Below the pieces are notes generated by a model. It was not told where the DNA came from and did no database searches. It saw only the letters and a program-made list of their open reading frames with translations. From Seiridium cupressi (Eukaryota > Ascomycota > Sordariomycetes > Amphisphaeriales > Sporocadaceae): a stretch of 64,000 nt of DNA. The position numbers and the translations under genes are program-made. This document shows, piece after piece, positions 34,369 to 44,434 of the stretch. Where the stretch lies: NCBI GenBank assembly GCA_036674765.1, contig JARVKI010000046.1, positions 62,001 to 126,000 on the forward strand, written 5' to 3'. Each line of letters starts with the position of its first letter. The first letter of the stretch is position 1.

Positions 34369-34949
34369 CGAGGAAATATTGATGGACTCGGTACATTGAT
34401 TCTTTCCGCAGGCGTTGGAACTGCGTGGACTATTTCGATTGAGCTTTGTATATTGATGAACACACATGGAAAGGAAAGCTGTTGGCTTTTCAAGCAGCTT
34501 GCGATGCATTTGGCAGTGTTGACAGAACCAACCAGAAATCAGAATAGAAATTTGCGAGTTTCATCGTGATTCAATTCTCAACATGCACATTCGTACTAAA
34601 TTGAGTATCTGGAAAACGCAATATTAACTGGGACAAAAGTCTTGCATTCTATTGAAGGAATACAGAAACACCGAACCACAGACTCTTTCTTGTTATCAAC
34701 CAATGGTTTCTTTATGATAGGCGTTAAATCTGGTCTCCTCCAGTTGACTGGCTCTTGCCTCGCCAGGTGTGGGCTAACGAGGTGACCTGGCGCCACCTGT
34801 CAGCCTGCTAAGCCGGAATCAGGCACGCAGTTGAAGCTCAATCGCAGCATTCAAACCCTCGATCTTTTGATGAGAATATCAAATTACATTTGATAAATTT
34901 AGTCTTAGGAACTTGAGGCCCAAAATCAAATTGATCATGTTTGGCAAGT
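34369..34949. other. Intergenic, no gene recognised
   Basis: 3' flank of the wall protein gene and 5' flank of the TTI2-like gene; no other feature seen. Confidence 0.45.
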
Positions 34950-36800
34950 ATGTTTGAAGCATTGATCCAAGCTACTGCACGGCCTGTCCAGACCGAGACA
35001 CTGTCCGAGGTACCGGAACGACTCACAAAATGTGCTTCTGCCCCCTTGCTTCACTATTTCGAACGAACACTTACGCGATGCAGACTTACCTACTGAATAC
35101 AATATCGCCGATGTATTTAATGGAATTGTCAAGCTAGATGATAATGTAAGCGCCAAATCGTCCACGCGTTTTGTACTTTCTTCTCCATCTCACCTCTGAC
35201 TAATGCACTACGCAGGGAAGCTTTCAATATTTGAGAGCACTCCAAGTATGCCTGAGCAGTAGCCACTTGCAAAATGACATTTCGGACAACCCAGAAGCTG
35301 TCAAAGAGATCGCGGTGTACGTGGCAAGAAATATCTTGCCAGTCGCTCCAGACTCAGAAGATGGTGAGCAGCATCGAGTGTTAGGGACAAAAACTGTGGC
35401 TAACTTCATTCAACTAGCCAGCGCGGAATGGCAGAGCATTGCAATTAAAGGGGAAGTTGGCCTCCGCATATTGAAAGTTTTGTGTGAACTACATAAACTC
35501 GTTCTTGATTCGAAAGCTCTCCTAGCTATTACAGCTTATAGCAGCACACAGGACTCATGGACTTTGTCCACATCAGCAGCCACGGCCCAATCTATTCTGG
35601 AGAAGCAGTTCTCTACCAAAGAGGAAAAGGCCAACTTTATTATCTCAGAGGTACTCACAGCCTTTCTCCGCCCGCTCTTCTCCAAGTCTCAACCTGCCAC
35701 CGTCACAGCATCCGGCCGCAAGGCCGAATTCGTAGAAAATGTTCGATTCGCCGGGTCCTTCAACGATCCCTCCGACTCCGAGCTGAAGCCTTGGAAATAC
35801 GCGCATGTCTACGCAATCAGCATCTTCGAGTGGGCGGTGCTCCAGGCCGATCAAGAACTCCTGTCCAAGCACTGGCACCTGTTCACACCAGTACTCCTGA
35901 CTCTTCTCGATGAGCCGCAGACGGACATCAAGGTGCGCGCCATGCACATCTTCAGCGCATTCTGGGAACACTGCCCGCCTGGTCAGATGGCGAAAGTAGG
36001 ATTGGAGGAGGTATTCGAGCAAGCTATCTTCCCGGCCGTCCTTTATCTCCCTAATTTGACACCCGAGGATGAGTCTATTCAAATACTGGATGCCGCGTAT
36101 CCATCTCTGTTTCAAATCGCCGGATTGCCTTATCCGGAAGCTCGTATTGGCAAATCGGTCAAGCAGCCAGAGTTCACGTCGAACCAGAGAAAGATGCTCG
36201 ATAAGATTGTTCGGCAAGGAATACTCGTTGGATATCATCATGCCAACGAACATATTCGCCTCACAGAGCTATTTTGCAAAAAGACTGTGGCTATTGTCAA
36301 CGGCATGGGTATTTTCACGGTGAAACATCTCAAGGTCCGTTGTCCATGAGTATAACCTCTACAAGACCTTACAAGCAACCACTGAATGTCTTCCATGCAA
36401 TACTGACCAGTTTACGCAGGACATCATCCCCATGATCTCGGGAATAATGACAGAGCCCTTTGGAACCAAGTACCCACCAGCTCTACTTGCTGCTAATGAA
36501 CTCCTTCAAACCATTATGCGATGCTGTTGGCCACGGATAAGTGGCTATGCCACCGAAATCGTCCAGATGCTGACAGTCTGCTATCTCAATATCGAAGACG
36601 AGGATGCCTTCCCTAGCGGATCGCCTAGCCGGCAAGAGCTCAAGTCCGCTCTTTCAAGTACAGCCGAAATACTCGTGACTATCCTAAGGACGGGCGACAA
36701 CTCACTTTCTGAAATCATCTCTCCACTAGTCGAAAAAGAGCCACTTCTCAAAGCTCTTTTCACACCCATGAAAACCCGCTCGGCTGATTCCCAAACATAA
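34950..36800 (+). CDS. Tel2-interacting protein 2 (Tti2) family, 5' end uncertain
   Basis: Secure exons are about 35084-35145, 35216-36334 and 36420-36800, all joined by GT-AG introns (70 and 85 nt). They give an alpha-helical, HEAT-like protein with LFTPVLLTLLDEPQTDIKVR, AFWEHCPPGQM and a conserved final helix region GYATEIVQMLTVC, matching the Tti2 family. Tti2 works with Tel2 and Tti1 as an HSP90 co-chaperone for PI3K-like kinases such as TOR and ATM. The 5' part is unclear: an ATG at 34950 opens MFEALIQATARPVQTETL in another phase. Either a 52-nt intron with a weak GTGCTT donor (35032-35083) or a frameshift near 35070 connects it. The gene ends 58 bp from the FIG4 stop. Confidence 0.72.
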
Positions 36801-36858
36801 CATCTTCGTCGAAAGTGCCGCTCATAGGCGTCTGCGGCATGCCCACACCCGTCGGGTC

Positions 36859-39800
36859 CTAATCGACAGGTTGCTGCTTGAAGAGACTTTTACCTCTCAG
36901 CCATTTGTTGTAGGCCTTGTACCTCTTCTTCGGCAAATCCTCATCTGTAACCGTCAGAGGATTATCACCAATCCTGAGCAAGTCCCAGAACGCGTTGATG
37001 TCCTCCTCGGGTACGGTATTGTTGCGATCGGCGAGCCCATCCGTCTGCCTGCTGCCATTGAGGTAATCGGTATACTCGGAAGCATCGACATCAGCGGGAG
37101 CCTCGTTGGAGATGACGAGTGGCAAAGATTGTGGGTGAGAGATGTAGCGCCGATACTCGTCCGTATCATGCGCATTAACGGAGGGATTGAGCGATTCATG
37201 GACCATGGTTTTGAAGGTCCACTGTGCAGCTTTGGACTTTTCCTGTGGAGTCTGCTTACGAGGCGCACCAGGAAGTTGCTCGCCGCCAGTGGTTTCCTTC
37301 ATGATGCCTTGGGGCACTGTGGGCTTATTGTCGAGCGCGACGGGTTGTAGCCACCGCTGGATCGAGATGCCACGGCTATTACTGCGTTCAGTCATTAGGT
37401 TGTCGGGATCTTCTTGATTCGCCTTGCGGTAGTCCTGAGGATCGATTATAGTGACCTCCTTCTTGCCCGTATGAGCTGGCTTCTTTCGATCTTGAATGTC
37501 TTGATCGCCTTCAGTCCGGACACGGAAAGGACTTAAATCGTAGCGGCCTTCTTGAGTAGACTTGAAGGGGATGTACTTGATTGTTGAGTTCATTTTATAG
37601 GGGAACATCTTGAGAAATGAGGATAAAGTTGATGGTCTGTAGTATTCCAACCAGTAATCGTCGTAGAGTGAAACTGGTTGCTTTGGGTCACGGCCCTTTT
37701 GTTCGACATAAGCAGGCAAGGTGCGCTTCTGCAGATACCTCGGATTGAACCAGCGAATGTAATGATGCGGGACCTTCTCCAACCAAGTCCGCGGATCCGC
37801 ATGATGCAGGTAATAATCTGTCGACAAGTCCCACAGCATGGGTTGCCCTTGAGCGAATATGTAGTTTCCCAAAAACAGATTATAAGCCTCTTGGCGCTGG
37901 CTGTCCATGAATGAGTTGTTGTAGTAGCGCTTGAAACTCTCGATCATGTCACGGGAGTGGCTCGTCCACTGGTTGATCTTGCGGTACGTCTCCATCGTGT
38001 TCACGAGCTGCGATCCACCATACTGCACGGCAATCGTGTCGCCGTGATCGTGATACATGTGGGTGAAGAGATTGACGGCATCCGTGTCATACTCGACCAA
38101 GGTATCCTCAATGATACCCAGCGCGTGAAGCTGGTGTCCAAGAGCGCGCTTACCAATGACAAATTGGGCGGCATTGGTTCGGTCTAGACAATCTATACAA
38201 TTCGTTCTCGCCACACCGTTTTGCACACTGGTTGGGGAAATGACGCCGTCGCCGTTCTGGAAAAAGCCAGTTGTCGTGACGACATGTTCAGCGATGCTTT
38301 CTAGAGTCCCAATAACGTCCTGATCGCGACTCTTGGCCGCCCGACTCATATCCCAGTGCTTCTGGATGATCTTGTGGTCGTCGGGCAAGAATTGATTGAG
38401 GTAGTTGATGCAGTTCGTGTATTCATCGAGCAGCTTGGACTCTCTTGGTGTCCGCTCTCTTGCCTTGACAAGGTTCAGGACATAGATAGGTGAGCCATAT
38501 CTTTCGAAGAGATTGTTGAAGTGCAGAGCTGCAGCTGTGTAAAAAGGGTCAACCAAGTTGAGTTCAATTGGTGGTTTGGGTGTTACGCCAATGTTGTCTT
38601 GAGTCCAATACAGGGGAATGCTGCCTCGATGTTGAACATAAGATGTGTATTGAGGACTAGCAAAGAGTTTCGGGCCTGGCGAATGAAAGGAGGTAGTAAG
38701 CGACTCTGACACGATCTGCTCTGTTTCCACATCATTTGCAACATATCCCACGTCATTGGCACCTCTTTTCAAGAACCGAGCGCCAGCGAAGAAACGAGAT
38801 CTTCTGGCAATGACTGTGATATGGGCTGTTCGGCCGTATATGGAGACTGCAGCTTGATCAATGTAACCGTGAACAATGGCGCGACACCAGTCGAATGGCT
38901 CATGTAAAGCCTCCAACCCTGGCTCCAGGAGATGGCTATTCCAGACGAACATAGGATTTGGGTCTTCATAAGTGGTTCCAGGTAAACCATTTATCAACGC
39001 AACTCGTTCCCTTGTAATGTTGTGCTGCAGAGTCCGGGTAATGTCATACGAGTAGCTGTAGTAAAATGACCTTGTCAGGTCAAGATTGTTCAAGATGCCC
39101 AGAAAACGTGACTCTTCAGTATTTCGAATATCTGGCTTGAACTTGGCCGGTGTCAAGGGTATCAATTCCGTGCCATCGATTTGATATATGTAATGGCCTC
39201 CTACCATGGCCACAGTGCTCTTCTTGGTGATCAGTAGCATGTAATATGGGCCTGTGAACTTGATGAATCCCAGTAAACCCCACGTTGTGCAGCGCTGTTT
39301 GATACCGCCTGTCCCTCTGTTACCATCGTCAATGGTGTCCACTATTGAGGCCATTTCCTTCTGGCTGTATATGATCTTTTCGTCTACAATGTTCAGGTCT
39401 GAATCGTGTGTATTCCGGTCAATCTTCAGAATGCGGTAGCGCTTTTCCGTGACATCTCCACCCACAATGTAGTACCGACTCGCCGTCTCGTAGAGAGTAA
39501 ATTTGTGCATCTTGTAGAATGACCGGGCCGACGCTTTACCGTCTTCTTGGGGTGTATCTTCTCTCGAAGCAGAGTCGGGACTGCGCGTACGGACAAACGG
39601 TTGGGCGACCGCAGGCTCTTCGTCGGTGTCATCTTCGACAGCTCCTCCCTTTTGCGCCTGGATGTTCTGCGCCAGAGTCTCGCTGCTCGCATTGTTCTGT
39701 AACAGAGGGAAGGCCGGCTCGAGGGGTCGTCCGTCCACGGACTCATTATTAACACCATCACTTCCAGCGCTGTGAGGGGGGGGATTCCCGCCACTTTGGC

Positions 39801-39876
39801 TGCCGGCCTTTGGAGTCTCCAAATCTGCCGAATCCGCCATAGTGAATGCCTCTATTTCTGCTGCTTCGCTGTTCAT
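36859..39876 (-). CDS. FIG4: Fig4, Sac-domain polyphosphoinositide phosphatase
   Basis: A single exon of 1005 codons. After a disordered acidic N-terminus (about 110 residues) the Sac domain begins with MHKFTLYETASRYYIVGGD. It contains the catalytic CX5R-T/S motif as CIDCLDRTN near residue 558, with upstream VARTN, followed by FVIGKRALGHQLHALG and MYHDHGDTIAVQYGGSQLVN. The C-terminal part after the Sac domain (WFNPRYLQKRTLP onward) is Fig4-specific. Fig4 dephosphorylates PI(3,5)P2 on the vacuole and also stabilises the Fab1-Vac14 complex. The start Met at 39876 is followed by a second in-frame Met (TMADSADLET) that could serve instead. It is convergent with TTI2. Confidence 0.95.
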   Translation of the reverse strand: MNSEAAEIEAFTMADSADLETPKAGSQSGGNPPPHSAGSDGVNNESVDGRPLEPAFPLLQNNASSETLAQNIQAQKGGAVEDDTDEEPAVAQPFVRTRSPDSASREDTPQEDGKASARSFYKMHKFTLYETASRYYIVGGDVTEKRYRILKIDRNTHDSDLNIVDEKIIYSQKEMASIVDTIDDGNRGTGGIKQRCTTWGLLGFIKFTGPYYMLLITKKSTVAMVGGHYIYQIDGTELIPLTPAKFKPDIRNTEESRFLGILNNLDLTRSFYYSYSYDITRTLQHNITRERVALINGLPGTTYEDPNPMFVWNSHLLEPGLEALHEPFDWCRAIVHGYIDQAAVSIYGRTAHITVIARRSRFFAGARFLKRGANDVGYVANDVETEQIVSESLTTSFHSPGPKLFASPQYTSYVQHRGSIPLYWTQDNIGVTPKPPIELNLVDPFYTAAALHFNNLFERYGSPIYVLNLVKARERTPRESKLLDEYTNCINYLNQFLPDDHKIIQKHWDMSRAAKSRDQDVIGTLESIAEHVVTTTGFFQNGDGVISPTSVQNGVARTNCIDCLDRTNAAQFVIGKRALGHQLHALGIIEDTLVEYDTDAVNLFTHMYHDHGDTIAVQYGGSQLVNTMETYRKINQWTSHSRDMIESFKRYYNNSFMDSQRQEAYNLFLGNYIFAQGQPMLWDLSTDYYLHHADPRTWLEKVPHHYIRWFNPRYLQKRTLPAYVEQKGRDPKQPVSLYDDYWLEYYRPSTLSSFLKMFPYKMNSTIKYIPFKSTQEGRYDLSPFRVRTEGDQDIQDRKKPAHTGKKEVTIIDPQDYRKANQEDPDNLMTERSNSRGISIQRWLQPVALDNKPTVPQGIMKETTGGEQLPGAPRKQTPQEKSKAAQWTFKTMVHESLNPSVNAHDTDEYRRYISHPQSLPLVISNEAPADVDASEYTDYLNGSRQTDGLADRNNTVPEEDINAFWDLLRIGDNPLTVTDEDLPKKRYKAYNKWLRGKSLFKQQPVD

Positions 39877-40859
39877 CGGGACCGAGGATTTGAGCGACCC
39901 AAGTCTCTATTGCGCTGCAGATCACCTAGACGCGCGGTTGGGTGGCCGTCATGATGCTAGTCATGGTATGGACATGAAAACAAAGGCTCCGCCTGAAGAA
40001 GGTGGCTGCTGGGGTTTCGTGCTTGCGAGCTGCAGATAAGGTGTATCGTGGACCTGGTGAATTTGTGTTGCAAAGTAGGTAATGTAGGGTGTTGTAATGG
40101 TGAATCGGGCGGTCTATTGACGATTGACAGGCGGCAGGCGATGCATCAGTAAATGTAGGTTAGTGGGGAAACGCCCCGCAAACCCGGAATCGGGGCCGCT
40201 ACTAATGTAGGCATTCCCCGTTCTAGGTTCAGCTTTATGTTTCCAGTTACCTACATTAGCTTAGTTACCTTGATTATATGCGTGTATCATATATTGTGTA
40301 ACCAGCGACCAAGAGCTCATTACTACCACACACTAAGACTTTGTTAACACGTTGCACATCAAGCTCGGCCTGAGGCAAACGTCAAACCACGCTGTTTCAT
40401 ATATATCCGATGTAATCCGATCCGTGGATGGGTAATTCACAGGTAGATACTCTTTTTACTCCGAATGTATACATGTATGTATTGTGCATGTACCCCATAC
40501 CGGTCCGAAATTGGCTTCCTATCAGTGGAGATGGTACTCAAAAGTTAAGAGTAACAAGTATAAAAGGAAAACACGAGGTCTATATTCCATGTACATAAGA
40601 CGAATACGTAAGCTCGAAGCAGAGCAGCTATGTAGAGATCTCCCGACCATTTCCACTTTGGCTAGGACTATTGGCGGAGCGGCCTGTGGAAGCCACATGT
40701 CTGGGCCACTGCTCATCTATCAAAGTTGTGTCATAACCAATAAGGCTTCTTCGTAGGATTACACCAAGATAGGGTATAAACACGTTAATACTGGACCCTG
40801 GAATGTAAAGACTGATTTGAGCTGACGTTGCATTGTTGTGTGCAGATCGTTAGGCATAT

Positions 40860-41130
40860 TAAATTATAAGCTTCGATAATTAGGAAAGCTTCGCTCAGCA
40901 ATTGTATATATTATATATAATAAAACATAATAGCGAAGCTTTTATAAAGTTAAATTGAAACCTAAAAATACGATAAGAAATATATATAAATACGTACTTA
41001 AAAATATACGTTAAATCGTTAATTTGAAGGCTTTAGCCTTTAGATTTTAATTTATCGAAATTAGGAAATCTAAAGGAGCTTTCCTAATTTTAGCGAATTC
41101 CCTAACAGTCCTAATTGAATTCGCTATCAG
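40860..41130. repeat. MITE-like AT-rich element with nested inverted repeats
   Basis: A 13-bp segment AATTAGGAAAGCT at 40878-40890 reappears as its exact reverse complement at 41077-41089. The left end TTATAAGCTTCG (40864-40875) has a near-complementary partner around 40934-40947. The right end carries a separate 10-bp hairpin. Sequence between is A/T-rich and noncoding. The size and architecture fit a miniature inverted-repeat element, but terminal repeats and a target-site duplication could not be fixed. Confidence 0.45.
41091..41126. repeat. Perfect 10-bp inverted repeat (hairpin)
   Basis: TAGCGAATTC at 41091-41100 pairs exactly with GAATTCGCTA at 41117-41126 over a 16-nt loop, at the right edge of the AT-rich element. 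Confidence 0.85.
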
Positions 41131-42885
41131 GTCTTGTTCTTGTACGAAGTCGGATTATTCTCATGACATCAAGCACTTGTCTCTTTCTAATGCTTGGGAT
41201 AAACTTACACCACTTAATAAACTATATATTTGATCCGCGCCACGCATATGCTGGCCTGTTATAAAGAATACTTGACTACCCACCAACCTGATTCACCTAT
41301 TATGGATGGCTGCATCCGAGGACACATCCTATACAAATATTATCCCTGTTTCTTGGGAGAAAAAAGAGATTGTCCACGGATATCAAATCCCAAGCTAGTA
41401 CGTATTGTGCTAGGTGATAGATGGCAAGTCAGAAGCTCTCTTCATGTGATGCGTCCAGCGAAGTGCCTGCTCTGGTGACACGGCATCTGGATCACTTCAT
41501 AACCAATTACACTAGGTTACGGACGTATGATTAGTTGACGGGCGTTTCGATGTCAGCACAAGCAGTTTGTGGAATATTATTTTCACCGCCAACGCTGAAA
41601 GTTTCGAACCGCATGTGGAAAGACTGAGGTATCCCGGAGCAACATGTCTTTTTGTTCCTCGATGATTTTTATGTCTCCTAACTGAGATAAACGTCTCAAG
41701 CCTCCGCGCTGTTGTGGAACCCTTAACCTACACAACTCCCAAAGTGGCCCGGGAAGTGGATCGGGTTAGGCCCCATTGTTGACGGGATAAACTGTATGCC
41801 CACTACTATGGCATTCATTAGATCCGTATCGTTAAGATCATAATAGTTTGACATGTGACTTTTAATAGGATGAATAATATTTCTTTTGCTCTAGCCAACA
41901 ATGTTTTGAGCGCATATAAATCCGAAATCCTGCGTCAAGTCAAAATCAGAAAGACATACCATCTACACTTAAACTAGAGGACTTTAATTACAAAAGCCTA
42001 ACAGAGACTTGAGTTTAAACTAATAGTGCACATTCGGTATACATGCCGATACTTAAATCCATCAACATAGCCTAAGAGAACATTGTCGGTAATAAGAATA
42101 TGGCGAACCAAGAGAACGGGAGTGTTCTACCGCAGGCCCACACAGTGCTGGCTCGAGGACAAATCTAATATGAATGAAGAGGACGGTGATTATTTCTACA
42201 AGAACCAGCACCACTTTACACCCAGTCGAACTTTTTTCGACGAAACCACGTATCCAGAGCGAGCCGAGTGTGCAAGTGGAAACAACCATTGCAGCCATCA
42301 GTCTTCCACCGACCATTATGTCCGCAAAGAGAGACGGATCTTGTCATAGTCAAGGCTCTCTAAGTGCCGCTATCTTGCCTTCAAACAGCAAACCGACAGG
42401 GCCAAGTAGTAGCAGATGAAGCACAAGCACTAGACCAGTACCATCGTCCACCATATTTCCCCAGTTCGACCAGCAGCGCCCCCATATGCTGCATGCCGTT
42501 GCCCTCCAGCAGGCTGGGTGCATGATTCCGCCCACGCCGTATGGCTAAGACGGGATGGGAACATTTCGTGGTCGGTCAATCAGTGCTGAGCTGTTCCAAA
42601 TTTTGGAAGACCACAGTTTAGCGCAAGAGAATGCCTGGCAATTGACAAGTGGGAATAGTCGATGTGAGACTAAAATTGAAAAAGTTGATAGCTCTAATAG
42701 CACTGGGGCTACTGGTCAACGCACGTAAGGGTTGGTCGATGAGTACCGGAGGGCTAACAATATTTAGTCTGAGGGAAGGCACACAACCGTTACAAGTAGA
42801 TTAGGAGCTAATTCAGCGAGATAGAAACTTTTTTCTGTTTGAGGAATTTGTTCTAGGCCCGCTCTGATTCTGTTAAGAGGGTGAA

Positions 42886-43578
42886 TTATACAGCAACGAC
42901 CGCATGTTCCAAGGGATCTCTTTGTGCTTCCCATGCTAGCCAGTCTGATCTCGTCGTCCTGCAAATGTAGTTAGTATAATTCCAGAGCAACCCTTCCTTT
43001 CTCGTCTGGGCACGACAAGAGTTGACGTACGGTAGTAGTCCCATAGCATTAACCTTCCATATCCCTAGTGCCAGTGCAACGACTTGCATCGCGACATATG
43101 CCAACTTGGCCTGCAGCATCTTCCCCTTGTTGCCATCGCTCTCGAACCGCTCAAAAGCTTGATTTGTACCTAGGACTCCCATGATCGGATTCTTGAAGGC
43201 CATGAACACCATCATGATGCTGAAGATCTGTAACGAGTTTCCAGACATGTACATCATGATTGCTGTCATGGGAAGCTGCTTTACAGGCGCCAGAGCGACC
43301 TCCCAGGCCTTCTTGAGTTTGAGTTTGTCCATTTCGTCGGAGGTGGGCGCTTTGCGGGCAGGGGTTTTGGCTGCTTGTTTCTGTCATGGGATTGTCAGCG
43401 GATTCTTTGATACATTCAGAGTAATGCTGTTAATCGCCAGGAGAACAGGATGCCGTACTTTGGAACCAGCAACCTGCGATGAATAACCCGGCGGATCGGG
43501 AATGCCGCCACTCTTCGTCCTGGCCTGCGGTGGATCGTTGAGGTCGATGACCCATTTGGGAACTGTTGTTGTCGACAT
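42886..43578 (-). CDS. EMC4: ER membrane protein complex subunit 4 (3 exons)
   Basis: Exons 43459-43578, 43031-43380 and 42886-42958 give 180 residues, the EMC4 length. The first exon encodes a soluble leader (PKWVIDLNDPP). The second exon has the charged KLKLKKAWEVALAPVKQLPM, then the hallmark MYMSGNSLQIFSIMMVFMAF with the first membrane segment, and a second segment AYVAMQVVALALGIWKVNAMG. The third exon restores LLPTTRSDWLAWEAQR, the conserved end. Both introns are GT-AG (78 and 72 nt). EMC inserts tail-anchored and multi-pass proteins in the ER membrane. The gene is divergent from APL2, 856 bp apart. Confidence 0.94.
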
Positions 43579-44434
43579 GCTGAAGGGGTATAGGTCTGGT
43601 CCGCTGTGTCCGGTGAGCGAGGCGGTTTAGCTATGTCGTGGGTTGGCTTGGACGGGAGGCGACTTGAATGATGAGGCTGGCGCAGTAGGGCAAGGCGTGG
43701 GGAGTCGAAGCAGTTCCCGTCGAACTGTCAACGTCAAGCTGGGCGGGAGCTTCCCACGTTTGCTCCACTAAAACGACTACGGATCCACTGAAGAGCGGCG
43801 TGCTGGGGCCTGGGACATCTGGGCTCTCCGACATGCTGCTGAGCCGTGCGCACTAAGCGAGTCCAGCGAACCCAGTGCCCAAGGGTTTCGCCTGCCAGAT
43901 TGCATGCCATTACTGTCGCCCAATGGGGGCTCAGGGGTCGGAAGCAACGGTCTTTGGTGGAGCGACCGCTCCGGACATCACGAATCCAACCGCATCGACG
44001 TCTCGCAGCAGCAACTCAACTTATTCTCAACACTCCAAGGGATGCCGCCGAACCCGCGATTCCGCCTGCCAATTCCACCACTGCTGCGAAACCTGCGGAT
44101 TGGGGAAACTCGAGCCCTGCACATGTGACGACGCTTCTCACCGCGAGCCCCTCCATCCTTCACGCTCCTGGCGACGAACAAAACTTACGATTGGACGGTC
44201 AGACGTACAGAAAGCCTGGTTGGCCACTCGCTGCGTGAGGGGCTTGCAAGCTGTCAGGCGACTCTACAGAGACACACCCTATCTGCATTTGGTCTTTCGA
44301 TCGCTAGGCGCATTGCCATAGCTCCTCCTGGACTGTCGGCGGGCTGGGCAAGACTGGAGAGCAGCCGAGACACCACGGGAAGCTTGTGAAGCAGGAAACC
44401 TTGACAGCCGCCGCATAGCTCAACACCACACACC
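43579..44434. promoter_or_regulatory. Divergent spacer EMC4 / APL2
   Basis: 856 bp between divergent start codons, moderately GC-rich. Several overlapping open frames on both strands show no family motif and are taken as chance. Confidence 0.4.

Larger units (their letters stand above)
39877..42885. other. 3-kb gene-free region with AT-rich core
   Basis: No gene is supported across about 3 kb. The 40840-41130 part is a structured AT-rich element (listed separately). Small open frames at 41230-41478 and 42083-42419 have no recognisable motif. Confidence 0.5.

Noticed and set aside
43846..44321. Overlapping plus-strand frames with several Cys between EMC4 and APL2
   Set aside because: Two phases are open over the same bases without any family motif; this is expected in GC-rich promoter DNA.
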